DNA of 64,000 bases from Buttiauxella gaviniae ATCC 51604 (GCF_001654835.1 NZ_LXEP01000015.1:124001-188000); one strand, 5' to 3'. Positions 10,609 to 22,306 are shown, counted from the first letter of the stretch. Program-made: numbers and translations. Notes: a model not told the origin generated them from the letters alone.

Positions 10609-12465
10609 TTATTCCGGTTTCACTGGCGGCTCATCGGCCTGTATCCCCGAATGAAGCCCTTCTTCCGTCCCCTGCCAGCCGTGGCGCTGAATCACATTCA
10701 GATGTGTACGATCTTCGTTAATCACCTCAGTCAGCATGGCACTGGTGCGTTTGAGCACATCGGCTCGCGCCGACCAGTCTGGAGCCGGAACCATCTCTTC
10801 AACCATCTGCGTATTAAAACGTCGGAAGTGATCGGCTCGCTCACGCGCTTCGTAGCTGCCAACGCCCAGGCCTTCCAGTGCCCGGCGCCCCACTTTTAAT
10901 GCGCCTTCGAATGTTTCACGCTCTGGTTGTTCAACACCCAACTGCCGCAGGCGAATGAAGTGGTCAAGATCGCGTGCTCGCGCAATCACTTTCAGATGCG
11001 GGAAATGTTCCTGCACCAGCTCTGCAAGTTGCATATTGGCATCAGGATCATCGATAGCATTGATCAGCACTTCAGCTTTTGCAGCCCCGGCGGACTCCAG
11101 TAAATCCACGCGTGTTGCATCACCATAAAAGACTTTGGTGCCAAACTTACGCAGCGTTTCAATATGGTCTGGGTCGTGATCAAGAACGACCATTTTTACC
11201 CCGCTGGTGAGTAACAAACGGCCGGAAATCTGCCCGAAACGACCGAAGCCTGCGATAATCACTCGCGGCTGTTCTTCATCGATTTCGTCCGCTTCTCGCG
11301 CCTGCTCTTTACCCGACTTCTCCAGGCGGTTGAGCAATACCAGCAGTAGCGGCGTTGCCGCCATTGATAGCGCAACAGCAAGGGTCAGAGATTTCGCCCA
11401 ACTGTCATCTAACACCTCAGCCATTCTTGCTGTACCAAAAATCACGAAAGCAAATTCACTACCTTGTCCCAGCAAAACAGCAAACCAGCGCCGTTGTTTA
11501 CGCGGCACATTGAGCGGTTTTGCCACAATCCAGAGCGTAATGATTTTGATCGCCAGGAATCCGAACAGCAGCGCGATAATCCGCAGCGGATTCTCAAGCA
11601 ACGTACCGAAATCTATCGACATGCCCACACCGATAAAGAACAACCCGAGCAGCAAACCTTTGAACGGTTCGATATCACTTTCCAGAGCATGGCGATACTC
11701 GGAACTTGCCAGTAACACACCGGCAAGAAACGCTCCCATCGCCATCGAAAGCCCAGCTTCTTCAAGCAATAAGCCAAAACCAAACACCATAAACAGCGCC
11801 ATGGCGCTGAAGACTTCACGCAGGCCGGAACGCGCAACGAACCGCAGCAACGGGCGCGTCACATAGCGGCCCAGCAATATAACGATGGCCAATGCACCAA
11901 CCACTTTCAGAGCTGAAATGGAAAATGCAGCCAGGGTCGTAGTCGCACCGCTACTGGCTAATAACGGAATCATCGCCACCAGCGGGATTGCTGCGATATC
12001 CTGGAATAACAGCACGGCGAACGCGCTGCGCCCCATTTGCGAAACTGTCAGGTTACGCTCGTTCATGGCTTGCATAGCGATGGCGGTAGAAGAAAGCGCC
12101 AGCGTCAGGCCGATTAAAACCGCCACCTGCCAACGCAGCCCTAAGAACATGCAGAACAAGCCGAGCAGCAAACCACACGCCACCATTTGCAGGGCACCTC
12201 CGCCAAACACCGAGGCGCGTAGCGTCCACAAGCGACGAGGGTCAAGCTCCAGACCAATCACAAATAACATCAACACCACGCCGATCTCCGCAAAATGCAG
12301 AATAGTTTCGGCATCGGTAACCAGACGTAATCCCCACGGGCCGATAATGCACCCGGCAATCAGGTAGCCAAGCACCGAACCTAATCCTAGGCGCACCGCA
12401 ATCGGCACAATGATCGCGGCGGAGCCGAGATAAATCAGCGCCTGAATCATGCTGTGACTATCCAT
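10609..12465 (-). CDS. kefC: Glutathione-gated K+/H+ antiporter KefC
   Basis: 618 residues from the ATG at 12465 ([14 protein letters not shown]); the longer in-frame extension runs back into kefF. The N-terminal half is a CPA2-type antiporter membrane domain with about 12 helices, including the [10 protein letters not shown] and GQGSEFAF segments. A cytoplasmic RCK/KTN domain with the Rossmann motif [11 protein letters not shown] and the acidic GDATR segment follows and binds glutathione conjugates. KefC expels K+ and acidifies the cytoplasm during electrophile stress. The start overlaps the end of kefF, its activating partner, by 8 bases. Confidence 0.96.
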   Translation of the reverse strand: MDSHSMIQALIYLGSAAIIVPIAVRLGLGSVLGYLIAGCIIGPWGLRLVTDAETILHFAEIGVVLMLFVIGLELDPRRLWTLRASVFGGGALQMVACGLLLGLFCMFLGLRWQVAVLIGLTLALSSTAIAMQAMNERNLTVSQMGRSAFAVLLFQDIAAIPLVAMIPLLASSGATTTLAAFSISALKVVGALAIVILLGRYVTRPLLRFVARSGLREVFSAMALFMVFGFGLLLEEAGLSMAMGAFLAGVLLASSEYRHALESDIEPFKGLLLGLFFIGVGMSIDFGTLLENPLRIIALLFGFLAIKIITLWIVAKPLNVPRKQRRWFAVLLGQGSEFAFVIFGTARMAEVLDDSWAKSLTLAVALSMAATPLLLVLLNRLEKSGKEQAREADEIDEEQPRVIIAGFGRFGQISGRLLLTSGVKMVVLDHDPDHIETLRKFGTKVFYGDATRVDLLESAGAAKAEVLINAIDDPDANMQLAELVQEHFPHLKVIARARDLDHFIRLRQLGVEQPERETFEGALKVGRRALEGLGVGSYEARERADHFRRFNTQMVEEMVPAPDWSARADVLKRTSAMLTEVINEDRTHLNVIQRHGWQGTEEGLHSGIQADEPPVKPE

Positions 12466-12988
12466 GGTTCGCCTCCCGCCAGTCGAGTAACCGTTGTTTA
12501 TATTGCTCGGCCTGAACTTCGAGCGTGTTCTCATCACAAACGAAAGTGAAATGAACGGTGAAATGCGGCAGCCAGTTCATGCCACAGTAAAGCGCGGTCC
12601 CCTGCAAGGGTTGCCCAAGCACATCAAAGCCTGGATGGTCACCCAGATTAAAGTGGTTATCGCCACCGCCAGTAGTTACCGCCCACATGACGTTTTTTCC
12701 GTGTAGTGCCTTACCGCCATGCCCGTAGGCCCAGCCGTGAGCAAGGACTTTGTCGATCCACAGTTTCATTAATGGCGGAGTGCTGTACCACTGCATCGGG
12801 TGCTGCCAGATAACCAAATCTGCGCGGCTTAATGCTTCCTGCTCGGCGGCAATATCAATGTTGAAATCGGGGTATAACTCATAGAGGGAGCGCACTTCTA
12901 CATCGGGCAAAAGCGAGGCTTGCTCAAGCATTTTTCGGTTTGCGTGAGAGTGTTGCGGGTAAGGGTGTGAATAAATAATTAAAATCAT
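12458..12988 (-). CDS. kefF: KefC ancillary quinone oxidoreductase KefF
   Basis: 176 residues of flavodoxin-like NAD(P)H:quinone oxidoreductase (MdaB/KefF family). It starts with the [11 protein letters not shown] strand and carries the WQHPMQWYS and TTGGGDNHF segments that bind FMN. It binds KefC and is needed for full antiporter activity. The ATG at 12988 matches the family start; a TTG lies one codon upstream. It overlaps kefC by 8 bases, so the two are translationally coupled. Confidence 0.95.
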   Translation of the reverse strand: MILIIYSHPYPQHSHANRKMLEQASLLPDVEVRSLYELYPDFNIDIAAEQEALSRADLVIWQHPMQWYSTPPLMKLWIDKVLAHGWAYGHGGKALHGKNVMWAVTTGGGDNHFNLGDHPGFDVLGQPLQGTALYCGMNWLPHFTVHFTFVCDENTLEVQAEQYKQRLLDWREANHG

Positions 12989-13092
12989 CAATTAGCCTGT
13001 TGTTTTACCGCATTCTTTTCTCAAAGAGTGTAGTCAGTAATTCAACAGGCTAATAGTCATAATTCCAGTCGGGCTAAGTGGGAAGTCTAGAA

Positions 13093-13326
13093 TTAATTAT
13101 CCAGTTCGCCCATCGATTTAACCTGATCGCGGTTGATCTGCTCAGTCTTGCCGGACTCCGCATTTTTGTAAGAAACCAGGCCAGTCTCGTCATCAACCTG
13201 TGGCTTACCATCTGTGACAATGGTTTTGCCATCTGTGGTTTTTACCGCCTGGTTAGATGAACAGCCTGCTACGGTCAGCAACGTTGCGGTAGCGAATAAG
13301 GACGCCAGTAGAATTTTGTTTTTCAT
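13093..13326 (-). CDS. Small YgdI/YgdR-type lipoprotein (DUF903)
   Basis: 77 residues from the ATG at 13326, preceded by a good AGGGAG site. The signal peptide ends in a lipobox (LTVAGC), so the mature protein is lipid-anchored at the Cys. The mature part is a compact SH3-like DUF903 domain with the typical TTDGKTIVTDGKPQVDDETG run. E. coli relatives YgdI and YgdR have no settled function. It lies between kefF and carB, where E. coli K-12 carries the carnitine cai and fix genes. Confidence 0.88.
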   Translation of the reverse strand: MKNKILLASLFATATLLTVAGCSSNQAVKTTDGKTIVTDGKPQVDDETGLVSYKNAESGKTEQINRDQVKSMGELDN

Positions 13327-13449
13327 GTTGTTCTCCCTGTTTGTAGTCATTTCTCATCTTCAGACTAAAAACATTAGCAGGATTTTCCGGCTTCGCTGGA
13401 AAATACAGAACACTCTGAAGGCATCCCGGTGCGGACAATAAGCGAAAAA

Positions 13450-13469
13450 AAACCCGCCGAGGCGGGTTT
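13450..13469 (-). terminator. carAB terminator
   Basis: On the minus strand, AAACCCGCC pairs with GGCGGGTTT and a run of T follows. It lies about 20 bases after the carB stop. Confidence 0.9.
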
Positions 13470-13488
13470 AGAAAGCTTTACGAAGCGA

Positions 13489-16400
13489 TTACTTAGTGAT
13501 TTGCGCGTGCATTTCCTGCACTGAAATCACTTTTTCTGTCGCGTCAGAGTTCAGCGCCATCGCGGTAGCAAAACCACCGTTCAGCGTGGTGTCGTAGTGC
13601 ACTTTGTATTGCAGTGCGCTGCGGCGAATGAGCTTGGAATCCTCAATTGCCTGACGGCCAGCCGTGGTGTTGATGATGTAGGTGTATTCGCCATTCTTGA
13701 TACGGTCCTGAATGTGCGGACGACCTTCATGCACCTTGTTCACCAGACGCGGGTTAATACCTGCTTCACCCAACACAACCGCAGTACCGTGGGTTGCGTC
13801 CAGTTCGAAGCCCTGCTTCAGCAATTTAGCCGCCAGGTCTACCACACGTTTTTTGTCACCTTCGCGAACAGACAGCAGTGCGCGGCCTGGTTTACGCATG
13901 GTGGACTGGCTGCCCAGCATTGCTTTGGAGAAAGCTTCTGCGAAGGTGCGGCCAACGCCCATGACTTCACCGGTTGAGCGCATTTCTGGCCCTAACAGTG
14001 GGTCAACGCCCGGGAATTTGTTGAACGGCAACACCACTTCTTTTACGGAGTAGTACGGTGGGATGATTTCTTTGGTCATGCCCTGCTGTACAAGGGTTTG
14101 CCCAACCATCACGCGCGCCGCTACTTTAGCCAGCGCCATGCCGGTTGCTTTAGAGACAAACGGTACAGTACGCGCTGCACGTGGGTTAACTTCAATCAGG
14201 TAGACTTCGTTATCTTTCACCGCAAACTGCACGTTCATCAAACCGCGAACTTGCAGTTCGAAAGCCAGTTTCTGCACCTGCTGGCGCATCACGTCCTGGA
14301 TTTCCTGGCTCAGCGTGTAAGCTGGCAATGAACATGCGGAGTCACCGGAGTGAACGCCTGCCTGTTCGATGTGTTCCATAATGCCGCCAATCAGCACGGT
14401 TTCACCGTCGCAAATTGCGTCAACATCCACTTCTACCGCATCGTCGAGGAAGCGGTCGAGCAGCACTGGCGCGTCGTTTGAAACGCTAACCGCTGTCTGG
14501 AAGTAACGGCGCAAATCGACTTCGTCATAGACGATTTCCATCGCGCGGCCACCCAGAACGTAGGATGGACGCACAACCAGCGGGTAACCAATGTGTGCCG
14601 CTTTCTCTACCGCCATTTCGATGGCGGTGACGGTGGCGTTGGCAGGCTGTTTCAGCTTCAGGCGGTCAACAGCGTGCTGGAAACGCTCACGGTCTTCTGC
14701 ACGGTCGATGGCATCCGGGCTGGTGCCGATAATCGGTACGCCAGCTGCTTCCAGTTCACGAGCCAGTTTCAGCGGAGTCTGGCCGCCGTACTGCACGATA
14801 ACGCCTTTTGGTTTCTCAACGCGGACAATTTCCAGCACGTCTTCGAGGGTTACAGGCTCGAAGTACAGGCGGTCAGAAGTGTCGTAGTCGGTAGAAACGG
14901 TTTCCGGGTTACAGTTAACCATGATGGTTTCGTAACCATCTTCACGTAGCGCAAGGGATGCGTGAACGCAGCAGTAGTCGAACTCGATACCCTGGCCGAT
15001 ACGGTTCGGGCCGCCACCCAACACCATGATTTTGTCACGGTCGTTGTTCGGGTTAGCTTCGCACTCGTCTTCATACGTGGAGTACATATACGCGGTATCG
15101 GTTGAGAACTCCGCCGCACAGGTATCAACACGCTTATAAACCGGGTGTAATTTGTATTGCTCACGCAGTTTGCGGATTTCAGATTCGCGAACGCCAGCCA
15201 GTTTAGCCAGACGCGCATCAGCAAAACCTTTACGCTTGAGGAAGCGCAGGAAGTCGTGAGTCAGGCCAGTAATGCCAATCTCTTCGACTTTCTCTTCCAG
15301 ACGCACCAGCTCTTCAATCTGTACCAGGAACCAGCGGTCAATGTTGGTCAGGTTGAACACGCCATCAACAGACATGCCCGCGCGGAATGCATCAGCAACG
15401 TACCAGATACGCTCAGCACCAGCGTCTTTCAGCTCGCGGCGAATTTTGGTCAGCGCTTCAGGGTCATCAAGATTCACTTTCGGGTCAAAACCGGTTGCGC
15501 CCACTTCCAGGCCGCGCAACGCTTTTTGCAGTGATTCCTGTTGTGTGCGACCAATCGCCATCACTTCACCCACAGATTTCATCTGCGTGGTCAGACGGTC
15601 GTTAGCGCCGACGAACTTCTCGAAGTTAAAACGAGGAATTTTAGTCACAACGTAGTCGATAGACGGTTCAAACGACGCAGGCGTTTTGCCGCCGGTGATG
15701 TCGTTCATCAGCTCATCGAGGGTGTAACCAACTGCCAGTTTCGCAGCAACTTTCGCAATCGGGAAGCCGGTTGCTTTAGAAGCCAGCGCCGAAGAACGCG
15801 ACACGCGCGGGTTCATCTCGATAACAATCAGACGGCCAGTTTTCGGGTTGACCGAGAACTGCACGTTAGAACCGCCCGTTTCTACGCCGATTTCACGCAG
15901 CACCGCCATCGAGGCGTTACGCATGATTTGGTATTCTTTGTCGGTCAGCGTTTGCGCTGGCGCAACAGTGATGGAGTCACCGGTGTGGATACCCATCGGG
16001 TCAAGGTTTTCGATAGAGCAAACGATGATGCAGTTGTCGTTTTTATCACGCACAACTTCCATTTCGTACTCTTTCCAGCCGATCAAGGATTCATCAATCA
16101 GCAGCTCTTTGGTTGGCGAAAGATCCAGACCACGCTCGCAGATTTCTTCGAATTCTTCACGGTTGTAAGCGATACCGCCGCCGCTGCCACCCATGGTGAA
16201 TGAAGGGCGGATAATGCACGGATAACCCACGTCAGCCGCAACAGCCAGCGCTTCTTCCATATTGTGTGCAATGCCAGAACGCGCAGTATCAAGGCCGATT
16301 TTTTTCATCGCTACGTCGAAACGGCGGCGGTCTTCAGCTTTATCAATCGCATCAGCGGTCGCACCAATCATGGTGACGCCGAATTCAGCCAGCACGCCCT

Positions 16401-16713
16401 CACGTTCCAGTTCCAGCGCACAGTTCAGCGCAGTCTGGCCGCCCATGGTTGGCAGAACCGCATCCGGGCGCTCTTTCTCAATGATTTTGCGCACCACTTC
16501 CCAGTGAATCGGCTCGATGTAAGTCGCATCGGCCATTTCCGGATCGGTCATAATTGTTGCAGGGTTGGAGTTCACCAGAATGACACGGTAACCCTCTTCA
16601 CGCAGCGCTTTACACGCCTGAGCACCGGAGTAGTCGAACTCGCACGCCTGGCCGATAACAATTGGACCTGCGCCGAGGATCAGGATGCTTTTTATATCTG
16701 TACGTTTTGGCAT
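13489..16713 (-). CDS. carB: Carbamoyl-phosphate synthase large subunit CarB
   Basis: 1074 residues, the family length. CarB holds two homologous ATP-grasp halves: the first makes carboxyphosphate and carbamate, the second phosphorylates carbamate. A C-terminal MGS-like domain is the allosteric site for UMP and ornithine. The paired motifs [19 protein letters not shown] (first half) and [17 protein letters not shown] (second half) show the internal duplication. It follows carA with a 19-base gap in one operon and feeds both pyrimidine and arginine synthesis. Confidence 0.98.
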   Translation of the reverse strand: MPKRTDIKSILILGAGPIVIGQACEFDYSGAQACKALREEGYRVILVNSNPATIMTDPEMADATYIEPIHWEVVRKIIEKERPDAVLPTMGGQTALNCALELEREGVLAEFGVTMIGATADAIDKAEDRRRFDVAMKKIGLDTARSGIAHNMEEALAVAADVGYPCIIRPSFTMGGSGGGIAYNREEFEEICERGLDLSPTKELLIDESLIGWKEYEMEVVRDKNDNCIIVCSIENLDPMGIHTGDSITVAPAQTLTDKEYQIMRNASMAVLREIGVETGGSNVQFSVNPKTGRLIVIEMNPRVSRSSALASKATGFPIAKVAAKLAVGYTLDELMNDITGGKTPASFEPSIDYVVTKIPRFNFEKFVGANDRLTTQMKSVGEVMAIGRTQQESLQKALRGLEVGATGFDPKVNLDDPEALTKIRRELKDAGAERIWYVADAFRAGMSVDGVFNLTNIDRWFLVQIEELVRLEEKVEEIGITGLTHDFLRFLKRKGFADARLAKLAGVRESEIRKLREQYKLHPVYKRVDTCAAEFSTDTAYMYSTYEDECEANPNNDRDKIMVLGGGPNRIGQGIEFDYCCVHASLALREDGYETIMVNCNPETVSTDYDTSDRLYFEPVTLEDVLEIVRVEKPKGVIVQYGGQTPLKLARELEAAGVPIIGTSPDAIDRAEDRERFQHAVDRLKLKQPANATVTAIEMAVEKAAHIGYPLVVRPSYVLGGRAMEIVYDEVDLRRYFQTAVSVSNDAPVLLDRFLDDAVEVDVDAICDGETVLIGGIMEHIEQAGVHSGDSACSLPAYTLSQEIQDVMRQQVQKLAFELQVRGLMNVQFAVKDNEVYLIEVNPRAARTVPFVSKATGMALAKVAARVMVGQTLVQQGMTKEIIPPYYSVKEVVLPFNKFPGVDPLLGPEMRSTGEVMGVGRTFAEAFSKAMLGSQSTMRKPGRALLSVREGDKKRVVDLAAKLLKQGFELDATHGTAVVLGEAGINPRLVNKVHEGRPHIQDRIKNGEYTYIINTTAGRQAIEDSKLIRRSALQYKVHYDTTLNGGFATAMALNSDATEKVISVQEMHAQITK

Positions 16714-16732
16714 TTTATTTAGCTCCTGATAC

Positions 16733-17893
16733 TTACTTGCTATTAAGAGTGGCGGTAGAACGGTATTGCTTAATCAATTCGATAAAGTGGTCAAACAGTG
16801 GTGCCGCATCGTGTGGACCCGGGCTTGCTTCAGGGTGGCCCTGGAAACTAAATGCCGCTTTATCGGTACGATGGATGCCTTGCAGCGTGCCATCGAACAG
16901 TGACTTATGGGTCACGCGCAGGTTCGCCGGAAGTGTTGATTCCTCTACCGCAAAACCGTGGTTCTGAGCAGTAATCATCACGCAATCGCGATCCAAATCT
17001 TTAACCGGGTGGTTACCACCGTGGTGACCAAACTTCATCTTCACGGTTTTCGCGCCGCTTGCCAGAGCCAGCAACTGGTGGCCTAAGCAGATACCGAATA
17101 CCGGCACGTCGGTTTCCAGGAAGGATTTGATTGCGCTGATAGCGTAATCACATGGTGCCGGGTCACCTGGGCCGTTAGATAAGAAGATGCCGTCTGGATT
17201 CATCTTCAACACATCTTCAGCTGATGTTTGCGCCGGAACCACCGTCAGGCGGCAGCCGCGGTCAACCAACATGCGCAAAATGTTGCGCTTCACGCCGTAA
17301 TCGTAGGCGACGACATGGAACGGTAAATCTTCTTCTTTAGCCGCTTCAGGCAACTCGCCTTCAAGTGTCCAGCTCCCCTGCTGCCAAGCGTAAGCTTCCT
17401 GAGTGGTCACTTCTTTCGCCAGATCCATACCATTAAGGCCAGGGAAGGCTTTTGCTTTCTCAAGAGCCAGAGTGGCATCCAGGTTATCACCGGCGATGAT
17501 GCAGCCGTTCTGTGCACCTTTCTCACGCAGGATTCGGGTCAGCTTACGGGTATCGATATCGGCGATGGCCACAATGTTATGGCGCTTAAGATAGGAAGAA
17601 AGGTCTTCGGTATTGCGGTAGTTGCTGGCAATCAGTGGTAGGTCACGGATAACGAGGCCTTGCGCATGTACCTGGGAGGATTCTTCGTCAGCAGCATTAG
17701 TGCCGACATTTCCGATATGAGGATAAGTAAGAGTGACAATCTGGCGGGAGTAGGAAGGATCAGTGAGGATTTCTTGATAACCGGTCAAAGAGGTGTTGAA
17801 AACGACTTCCCCAATGGCCGAACCCGATGCCCCAATGGCCCGACCGTGGAATTGGGTTCCGTCTTCCAGAACCAATATTGCTGACTTAATCAA
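16733..17893 (-). CDS. carA: Carbamoyl-phosphate synthase small (glutaminase) subunit CarA
   Basis: 386 residues from the TTG at 17893, which gives the family start [14 protein letters not shown] and stands behind a strong CTGGAGGG site. The longer in-frame reading back to 17920 adds residues not found in the family. The class I glutaminase triad is visible: the nucleophile Cys in FGICLGHQ, and His and Glu in [11 protein letters not shown]. It supplies ammonia to CarB through the inter-subunit tunnel. The upstream region carries an ARG box. Confidence 0.97.
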   Translation of the reverse strand: MIKSAILVLEDGTQFHGRAIGASGSAIGEVVFNTSLTGYQEILTDPSYSRQIVTLTYPHIGNVGTNAADEESSQVHAQGLVIRDLPLIASNYRNTEDLSSYLKRHNIVAIADIDTRKLTRILREKGAQNGCIIAGDNLDATLALEKAKAFPGLNGMDLAKEVTTQEAYAWQQGSWTLEGELPEAAKEEDLPFHVVAYDYGVKRNILRMLVDRGCRLTVVPAQTSAEDVLKMNPDGIFLSNGPGDPAPCDYAISAIKSFLETDVPVFGICLGHQLLALASGAKTVKMKFGHHGGNHPVKDLDRDCVMITAQNHGFAVEESTLPANLRVTHKSLFDGTLQGIHRTDKAAFSFQGHPEASPGPHDAAPLFDHFIELIKQYRSTATLNSK

Positions 17894-17926
17894 AACGCCC
17901 TCCAGGGAATAAACAGTCAATTTATT

Positions 17927-17940
17927 TGCATATTAATTCA
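17927..17940 (-). promoter_or_regulatory. ARG box (ArgR site) upstream of carA
   Basis: On the minus strand the sequence TGAATTAATATGCA fits the ArgR consensus half-site palindrome and lies 34-47 bases before the carA start codon, where the arginine-repressible P2 promoter sits in E. coli. A second weaker box may lie just downstream toward the start codon (about 17907-17924). Confidence 0.75.
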
Positions 17941-18286
17941 AAACGAATTCAGGAATCAATGCAAAACAGCCTGTCATTTGGATTTTTGACAAACGGCGGC
18001 ATTCTAGTGAGCGGCCGGGGAAAAGTCTACCATAAGCGCAACTTTTTATGTGTTTTTTAGCGATCTGATGTGAAAAAGAGGAATTGACCGGTGAAATCAA
18101 CAGCTAACTTACGGTGCGTAATCGGTTGCGGGCCTGGATGAATGGGAATCTGATTGCAAGAAGGTAAAAGGTGGACCAAATGGTCAAAAATGATAAAGAA
18201 ACAATGATTAACGGGTCATAAAGGTACAATTACAAGCATTACAAACAAATAATTAAAACAAACAACAAAAATTACATTAAATAAAA

Positions 18287-18307
18287 AGGGCAATAAAATA
18301 TTGCCCT
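18287..18307 (-). terminator. dapB terminator
   Basis: On the minus strand AGGGCAATA pairs with TATTGCCCT across a 3-base loop, and TTTTATTT follows. It lies about 50 bases after the dapB stop. Confidence 0.8.
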
Positions 18308-18359
18308 ATCAATCAAGTAATTACGATTGAAATAACCACATCACGATGGGTAATAACGA

Positions 18360-19313
<954 letters not shown>

Positions 19314-19350
19314 TCATTCACCTGATAATCAAAAGGTTTTAAATCACCCA

Positions 19351-20358
19351 TTATGCAAACCCACATGACTCCCGCACCACTAGCGTTGGAGGCAGGATGA
19401 TACGTTTTGGGGGCTCATCGTTACCCTGAATACGGCTAAATAACAGCTCTCCAGCTTTGCGACCAATCTCTTTAGCGGCGACCGAAACTGTCGTCAGCGC
19501 CGGCTGAACCAAAGATGCCTCGGTAATATCGTCAAAACCTACAAGCGCGAAGTCGATGCCTGGCTGGCGTCCCATTTTACGCAGTGTCTGCATGACGCCG
19601 AGTGCCACAATATCCTGATAACAGACAGCGGCCGTGATTTCCGGATACTGCCGGAATAGCTCTTCAGCCACGCGGGCACCATCACTTTGACTCGCGAGCG
19701 ATGAAACCACCCATTCACTTTTCGGCTGGATACGGTGCTCTAGCAGTTTGCTGCTGTAGCCGCCGATACGCTGTGCACGGCTAATAGAATTTTCACTACC
19801 GCCGATAAATGCAATGTTGCGATGCCCAAGACGTAACAGATGCTGTGTCGCCAACTGAGTGCCCAAAAAGTTATCGGTGCCGACAAAATCGAAGTCCACA
19901 TCGTCCATGGGGCGCACCACCATAATCGCCGGAATATTACGGCGCTTCAGGGTTTCGAAAAATATCGATGGCGTTTCCCGTGCCGCGCACAACACCATGC
20001 CGCAGGCGTTATTGCGCATCAGAGAATCGACAAATTTTTGCTGGCGCTCGCCGGACTCTTCACTGTTTGCCAAAAATAGCAGCAGATCGTGACGTTCCAT
20101 TTCCTGGCTTAGCCCGGCAGTCATTTCACCGTAAAAAGGGTTGGTAATATCGTGCAGCAGCAGTCCGACCTGATTACTGGTGCGATTGCGTAAATTGGCT
20201 GCCGTTTGGTTATACACGTACCCCAGGTCATCCAGAGCTTTCAGCACACGGGTTCGAGTGGCGTCAGAAATTCTGCCTCGGTTACGCAACACCATTGAAA
20301 CGGTAGCAGTTGAAACTTCCGCCTGCTTTGCGACTTTGGCAAGGGTTACGGTGCTCAT
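19351..20358 (-). CDS. LacI-family transcriptional repressor of the PTS block
   Basis: 335 residues from the ATG at 20358, behind an AAGGAG site; the longer frame adds 20 residues before the helix-turn-helix and is rejected. The N-terminal DNA-binding domain is typical (TLAKVAKQAEVSTATVSMVLRN, recognition helix STATVSMVLR), with the hinge helix near YNQTAANLRN. A periplasmic-binding-protein-like effector domain follows. Among known members it most resembles MalI-type regulators, but the effector is unknown. It is divergent from the isomerase-PTS operon, and three copies of a palindrome resembling GGTTAATCGATTAACC lie in the shared spacer, so it probably represses both. An effector such as a phosphorylated sugar is an inference. 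Confidence 0.88.
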   Translation of the reverse strand: MSTVTLAKVAKQAEVSTATVSMVLRNRGRISDATRTRVLKALDDLGYVYNQTAANLRNRTSNQVGLLLHDITNPFYGEMTAGLSQEMERHDLLLFLANSEESGERQQKFVDSLMRNNACGMVLCAARETPSIFFETLKRRNIPAIMVVRPMDDVDFDFVGTDNFLGTQLATQHLLRLGHRNIAFIGGSENSISRAQRIGGYSSKLLEHRIQPKSEWVVSSLASQSDGARVAEELFRQYPEITAAVCYQDIVALGVMQTLRKMGRQPGIDFALVGFDDITEASLVQPALTTVSVAAKEIGRKAGELLFSRIQGNDEPPKRIILPPTLVVRESCGFA

Positions 20359-20390
20359 TAGCACTCCTTGGTATTTAGCAATTATTCTCA

Positions 20391-20406
20391 GATTAATCGA
20401 ATAACC
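20391..20406. promoter_or_regulatory. Candidate LacI-family operator O1
   Basis: GATTAATCGAATAACC matches 14 of 16 positions of the perfect palindrome at 26330-26345. It lies 33 bases before the repressor start codon and may mediate autoregulation or looping. Confidence 0.6.
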
Positions 20407-20425
20407 AAAAAAATGCATTTCTCCA

Positions 20426-20441
20426 TGTGAAAGCCATCACA
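20426..20441. promoter_or_regulatory. CRP-binding site
   Basis: TGTGAAAGCCATCACA has both perfect CRP half-sites (TGTGA, N6, TCACA). It lies in the divergent spacer between the LacI-family gene and the isomerase-PTS operon. A TTGCTA hexamer at 20466-20471 could be the -10 box of the PTS operon, which would put the CRP site near -42. That spacing is my inference. Confidence 0.82.
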
Positions 20442-20480
20442 GATAACTCAACTTCAGGCGACATCTTGCTAAAAGTGGCG

Positions 20481-20497
20481 GGTTAATCGCGTTTACC
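20481..20497. promoter_or_regulatory. Candidate LacI-family operator O2 (degenerate)
   Basis: GGTTAATCGCGTTTACC keeps the left half of the palindrome exactly and a loosened right half. It lies just downstream of the predicted start of the PTS-operon transcript. Confidence 0.45.
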
Positions 20498-20512
20498 ACC
20501 CTGTTCAAAGTC

Positions 20513-20528
20513 GGTTAATCGATTAATC
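20513..20528. promoter_or_regulatory. Candidate LacI-family operator O3
   Basis: GGTTAATCGATTAATC differs at one base from the perfect palindrome at 26330-26345. It lies 29 bases before the isomerase-like start codon, a position suited to repression. Confidence 0.75.
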
Positions 20529-20556
20529 TTAATTTATCAAGAACAGGGAGAAGAAT

Positions 20557-22302
20557 ATGCATCCGGCATCATACGATAAGTATCCCGAAGTCAGCGTTTC
20601 GGGATTTGACCATCACGCATGGCAGGGTTGGCCCGCAATCCAACAAGCTGTCAGTAAGCAACTTGCTCGCTCGGGAAAAACCGTGTTGGTTATTGACTGC
20701 TACCCAGGCGTTCAACTCGAAGAGATTCACGCGCAACTCATTGCACAACTCAACCCAACACTCACCATTAATGCCGAATCTGCGCGCTTAAGTGAACAAC
20801 ATCTGCATGATTTGCTGGCACGCAACCTGACGGATGACCGGGTGTTTGGCGTACTCTCATGCCATGAATTAAATGAGTTTCTTTGCCCGGAAAAACTCGC
20901 CGCCGCACAGCTAGAGGTCGCTGAAATAACCGAAGGATTGGTAGTGGTTTACGGCCCGGGAGCAGCACTTATTCATTCAGGGGATGTTCTGGTGTATGCG
21001 GATCTGGCGCGCTGGGAAATCCAGCAGCGTTTTCGCCGTGGTGAACTAGGCAACTGGGGCGCGAATAATACAGATGAAGATATTCTGCGCCGCTACAAAC
21101 GCGCGTTTTTCATTGAGTGGCGTGTGTTTGATCGTCATAAAACGCCGCTTCTGAAACGTGCAGATTTCCTACTCGATACCAATGCCGAACAACCAGCAAT
21201 GGTCAGCGGTGAAGCGCTACGCTACGCGCTGCAACAAACCACGCAACAACCGTTCCGCGTAGTGCCATTCTTCGACCCAGGAGTCTGGGGCGGTCAATGG
21301 ATGAAAGACAAATTCGATCTCGATCCCTCAAAACCAAATTACGCATGGTGTTTTGACTGTGTGCCCGAGGAGAACAGCCTGTTACTGCGTTTTGGTGATG
21401 TGCGGATCGAGATCCCCTCTCAGGATCTGGTATTGCTCTACCCTCGCCCGTTGCTTGGCGAGCGTGTGCATGCCCGTTTTGGTGCGGAATTCCCGATCCG
21501 CTTCGACTTCCTCGATACCATCGGCGGGCAGAATTTAAGCTTCCAGGTTCACCCGATTACCGAATACATCCAGCAGCATTTCGGCATGCATTACACCCAG
21601 GATGAGAGCTATTACATGCTGGAAGCAGAGCCTGGTGCGGAAGTGTATCTGGGGACCAAAACCGGTATTAATCCACAGGAAATGCTCGACGATCTTGCGA
21701 GTGCGCAGCGGGGTGAAAAAGCTTTTGATGATGAGAAATTCGTTAACCGTTTCCCGGCACGTAAACACGATCACTTCCTGATCCCGGCAGGTACCGTTCA
21801 CTGCTCTGGATCCGGTGCAATGGTGCTGGAGATCAGCGCAACGCCGTATATTTTCACTTTCAAATTGTGGGATTGGGGCCGCCTCGGTTTGGATGGTCTA
21901 CCACGTCCGGTACATCTGGAACATGGCGCGCAAGTGATTGACTGGCAACGTGATACGCAATGGGTCACCGAGCATCTGGTGAATCATTTCGAGCCTATCG
22001 CGGAAGGTGATGGCTGGCGCGAAGAACGTACGGGTCTACATGAACGTGAGTTTATCGAAACCCGCCGCCACTGGTTTACACAGCCAGTCACGCACCACAC
22101 TCATGGTGGCGTGAACGTACTGAATCTGGTGGAAGGCAGTGAAGCGCTGGTTGAAAGCCCGAGCGGCGCATTCGAACCCTTTGTGGTGCATTACGCCGAA
22201 ACCTTCATTGTTCCAGCGGCAGTCGGCGAATATCGCATTTCCCCATATGGCAGCGGTGTAGGTCAACAGCTCGCCACCATGAAAGCCTGGGTAAGAGGAT
22301 AA
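20557..22302 (+). CDS. Class I mannose-6-phosphate isomerase-like protein with an N-terminal extension
   Basis: 581 residues, well above the roughly 390 of E. coli ManA. The C-terminal part (from about residue 230) is a cupin phosphomannose-isomerase-like domain: FQVHP supplies Gln330 and His332, ESYYM supplies Glu350, and AGTVHC supplies His415, the usual Zn2+ ligand set. The first ~220 residues are an extra domain. Its KTVLVIDCYPG strand, DLARWEIQQRF segment and KRADFLLDTN end faintly recall uridine-kinase-like P-loop folds, but no Walker A motif is seen. That comparison is tentative. It starts an operon with a complete mannose-family PTS (EIIA begins 4 bases after the stop), so it probably isomerises the imported sugar phosphate. 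Confidence 0.8.
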   Translation: MHPASYDKYPEVSVSGFDHHAWQGWPAIQQAVSKQLARSGKTVLVIDCYPGVQLEEIHAQLIAQLNPTLTINAESARLSEQHLHDLLARNLTDDRVFGVLSCHELNEFLCPEKLAAAQLEVAEITEGLVVVYGPGAALIHSGDVLVYADLARWEIQQRFRRGELGNWGANNTDEDILRRYKRAFFIEWRVFDRHKTPLLKRADFLLDTNAEQPAMVSGEALRYALQQTTQQPFRVVPFFDPGVWGGQWMKDKFDLDPSKPNYAWCFDCVPEENSLLLRFGDVRIEIPSQDLVLLYPRPLLGERVHARFGAEFPIRFDFLDTIGGQNLSFQVHPITEYIQQHFGMHYTQDESYYMLEAEPGAEVYLGTKTGINPQEMLDDLASAQRGEKAFDDEKFVNRFPARKHDHFLIPAGTVHCSGSGAMVLEISATPYIFTFKLWDWGRLGLDGLPRPVHLEHGAQVIDWQRDTQWVTEHLVNHFEPIAEGDGWREERTGLHEREFIETRRHWFTQPVTHHTHGGVNVLNLVEGSEALVESPSGAFEPFVVHYAETFIVPAAVGEYRISPYGSGVGQQLATMKAWVRG

Positions 22303-22306
22303 CAAG

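Larger units (their letters stand above)
17894..18359. promoter_or_regulatory. carAB control region and dapB downstream region
   Basis: 466 bases without a gene between carA and dapB, both on the minus strand. The part nearest carA holds the ARG box described separately, and in E. coli it holds tandem promoters P1 (pyrimidine-controlled) and P2 (arginine-controlled). The middle (about 18000-18240) is AT-rich with no gene-like frame. The part nearest dapB holds the dapB terminator. I could not place the -10 and -35 boxes with confidence. Confidence 0.6.

Noticed and set aside
15541-16203. 220-codon open frame on the plus strand inside carB
   Set aside because: Antisense to CarB; no independent signals.
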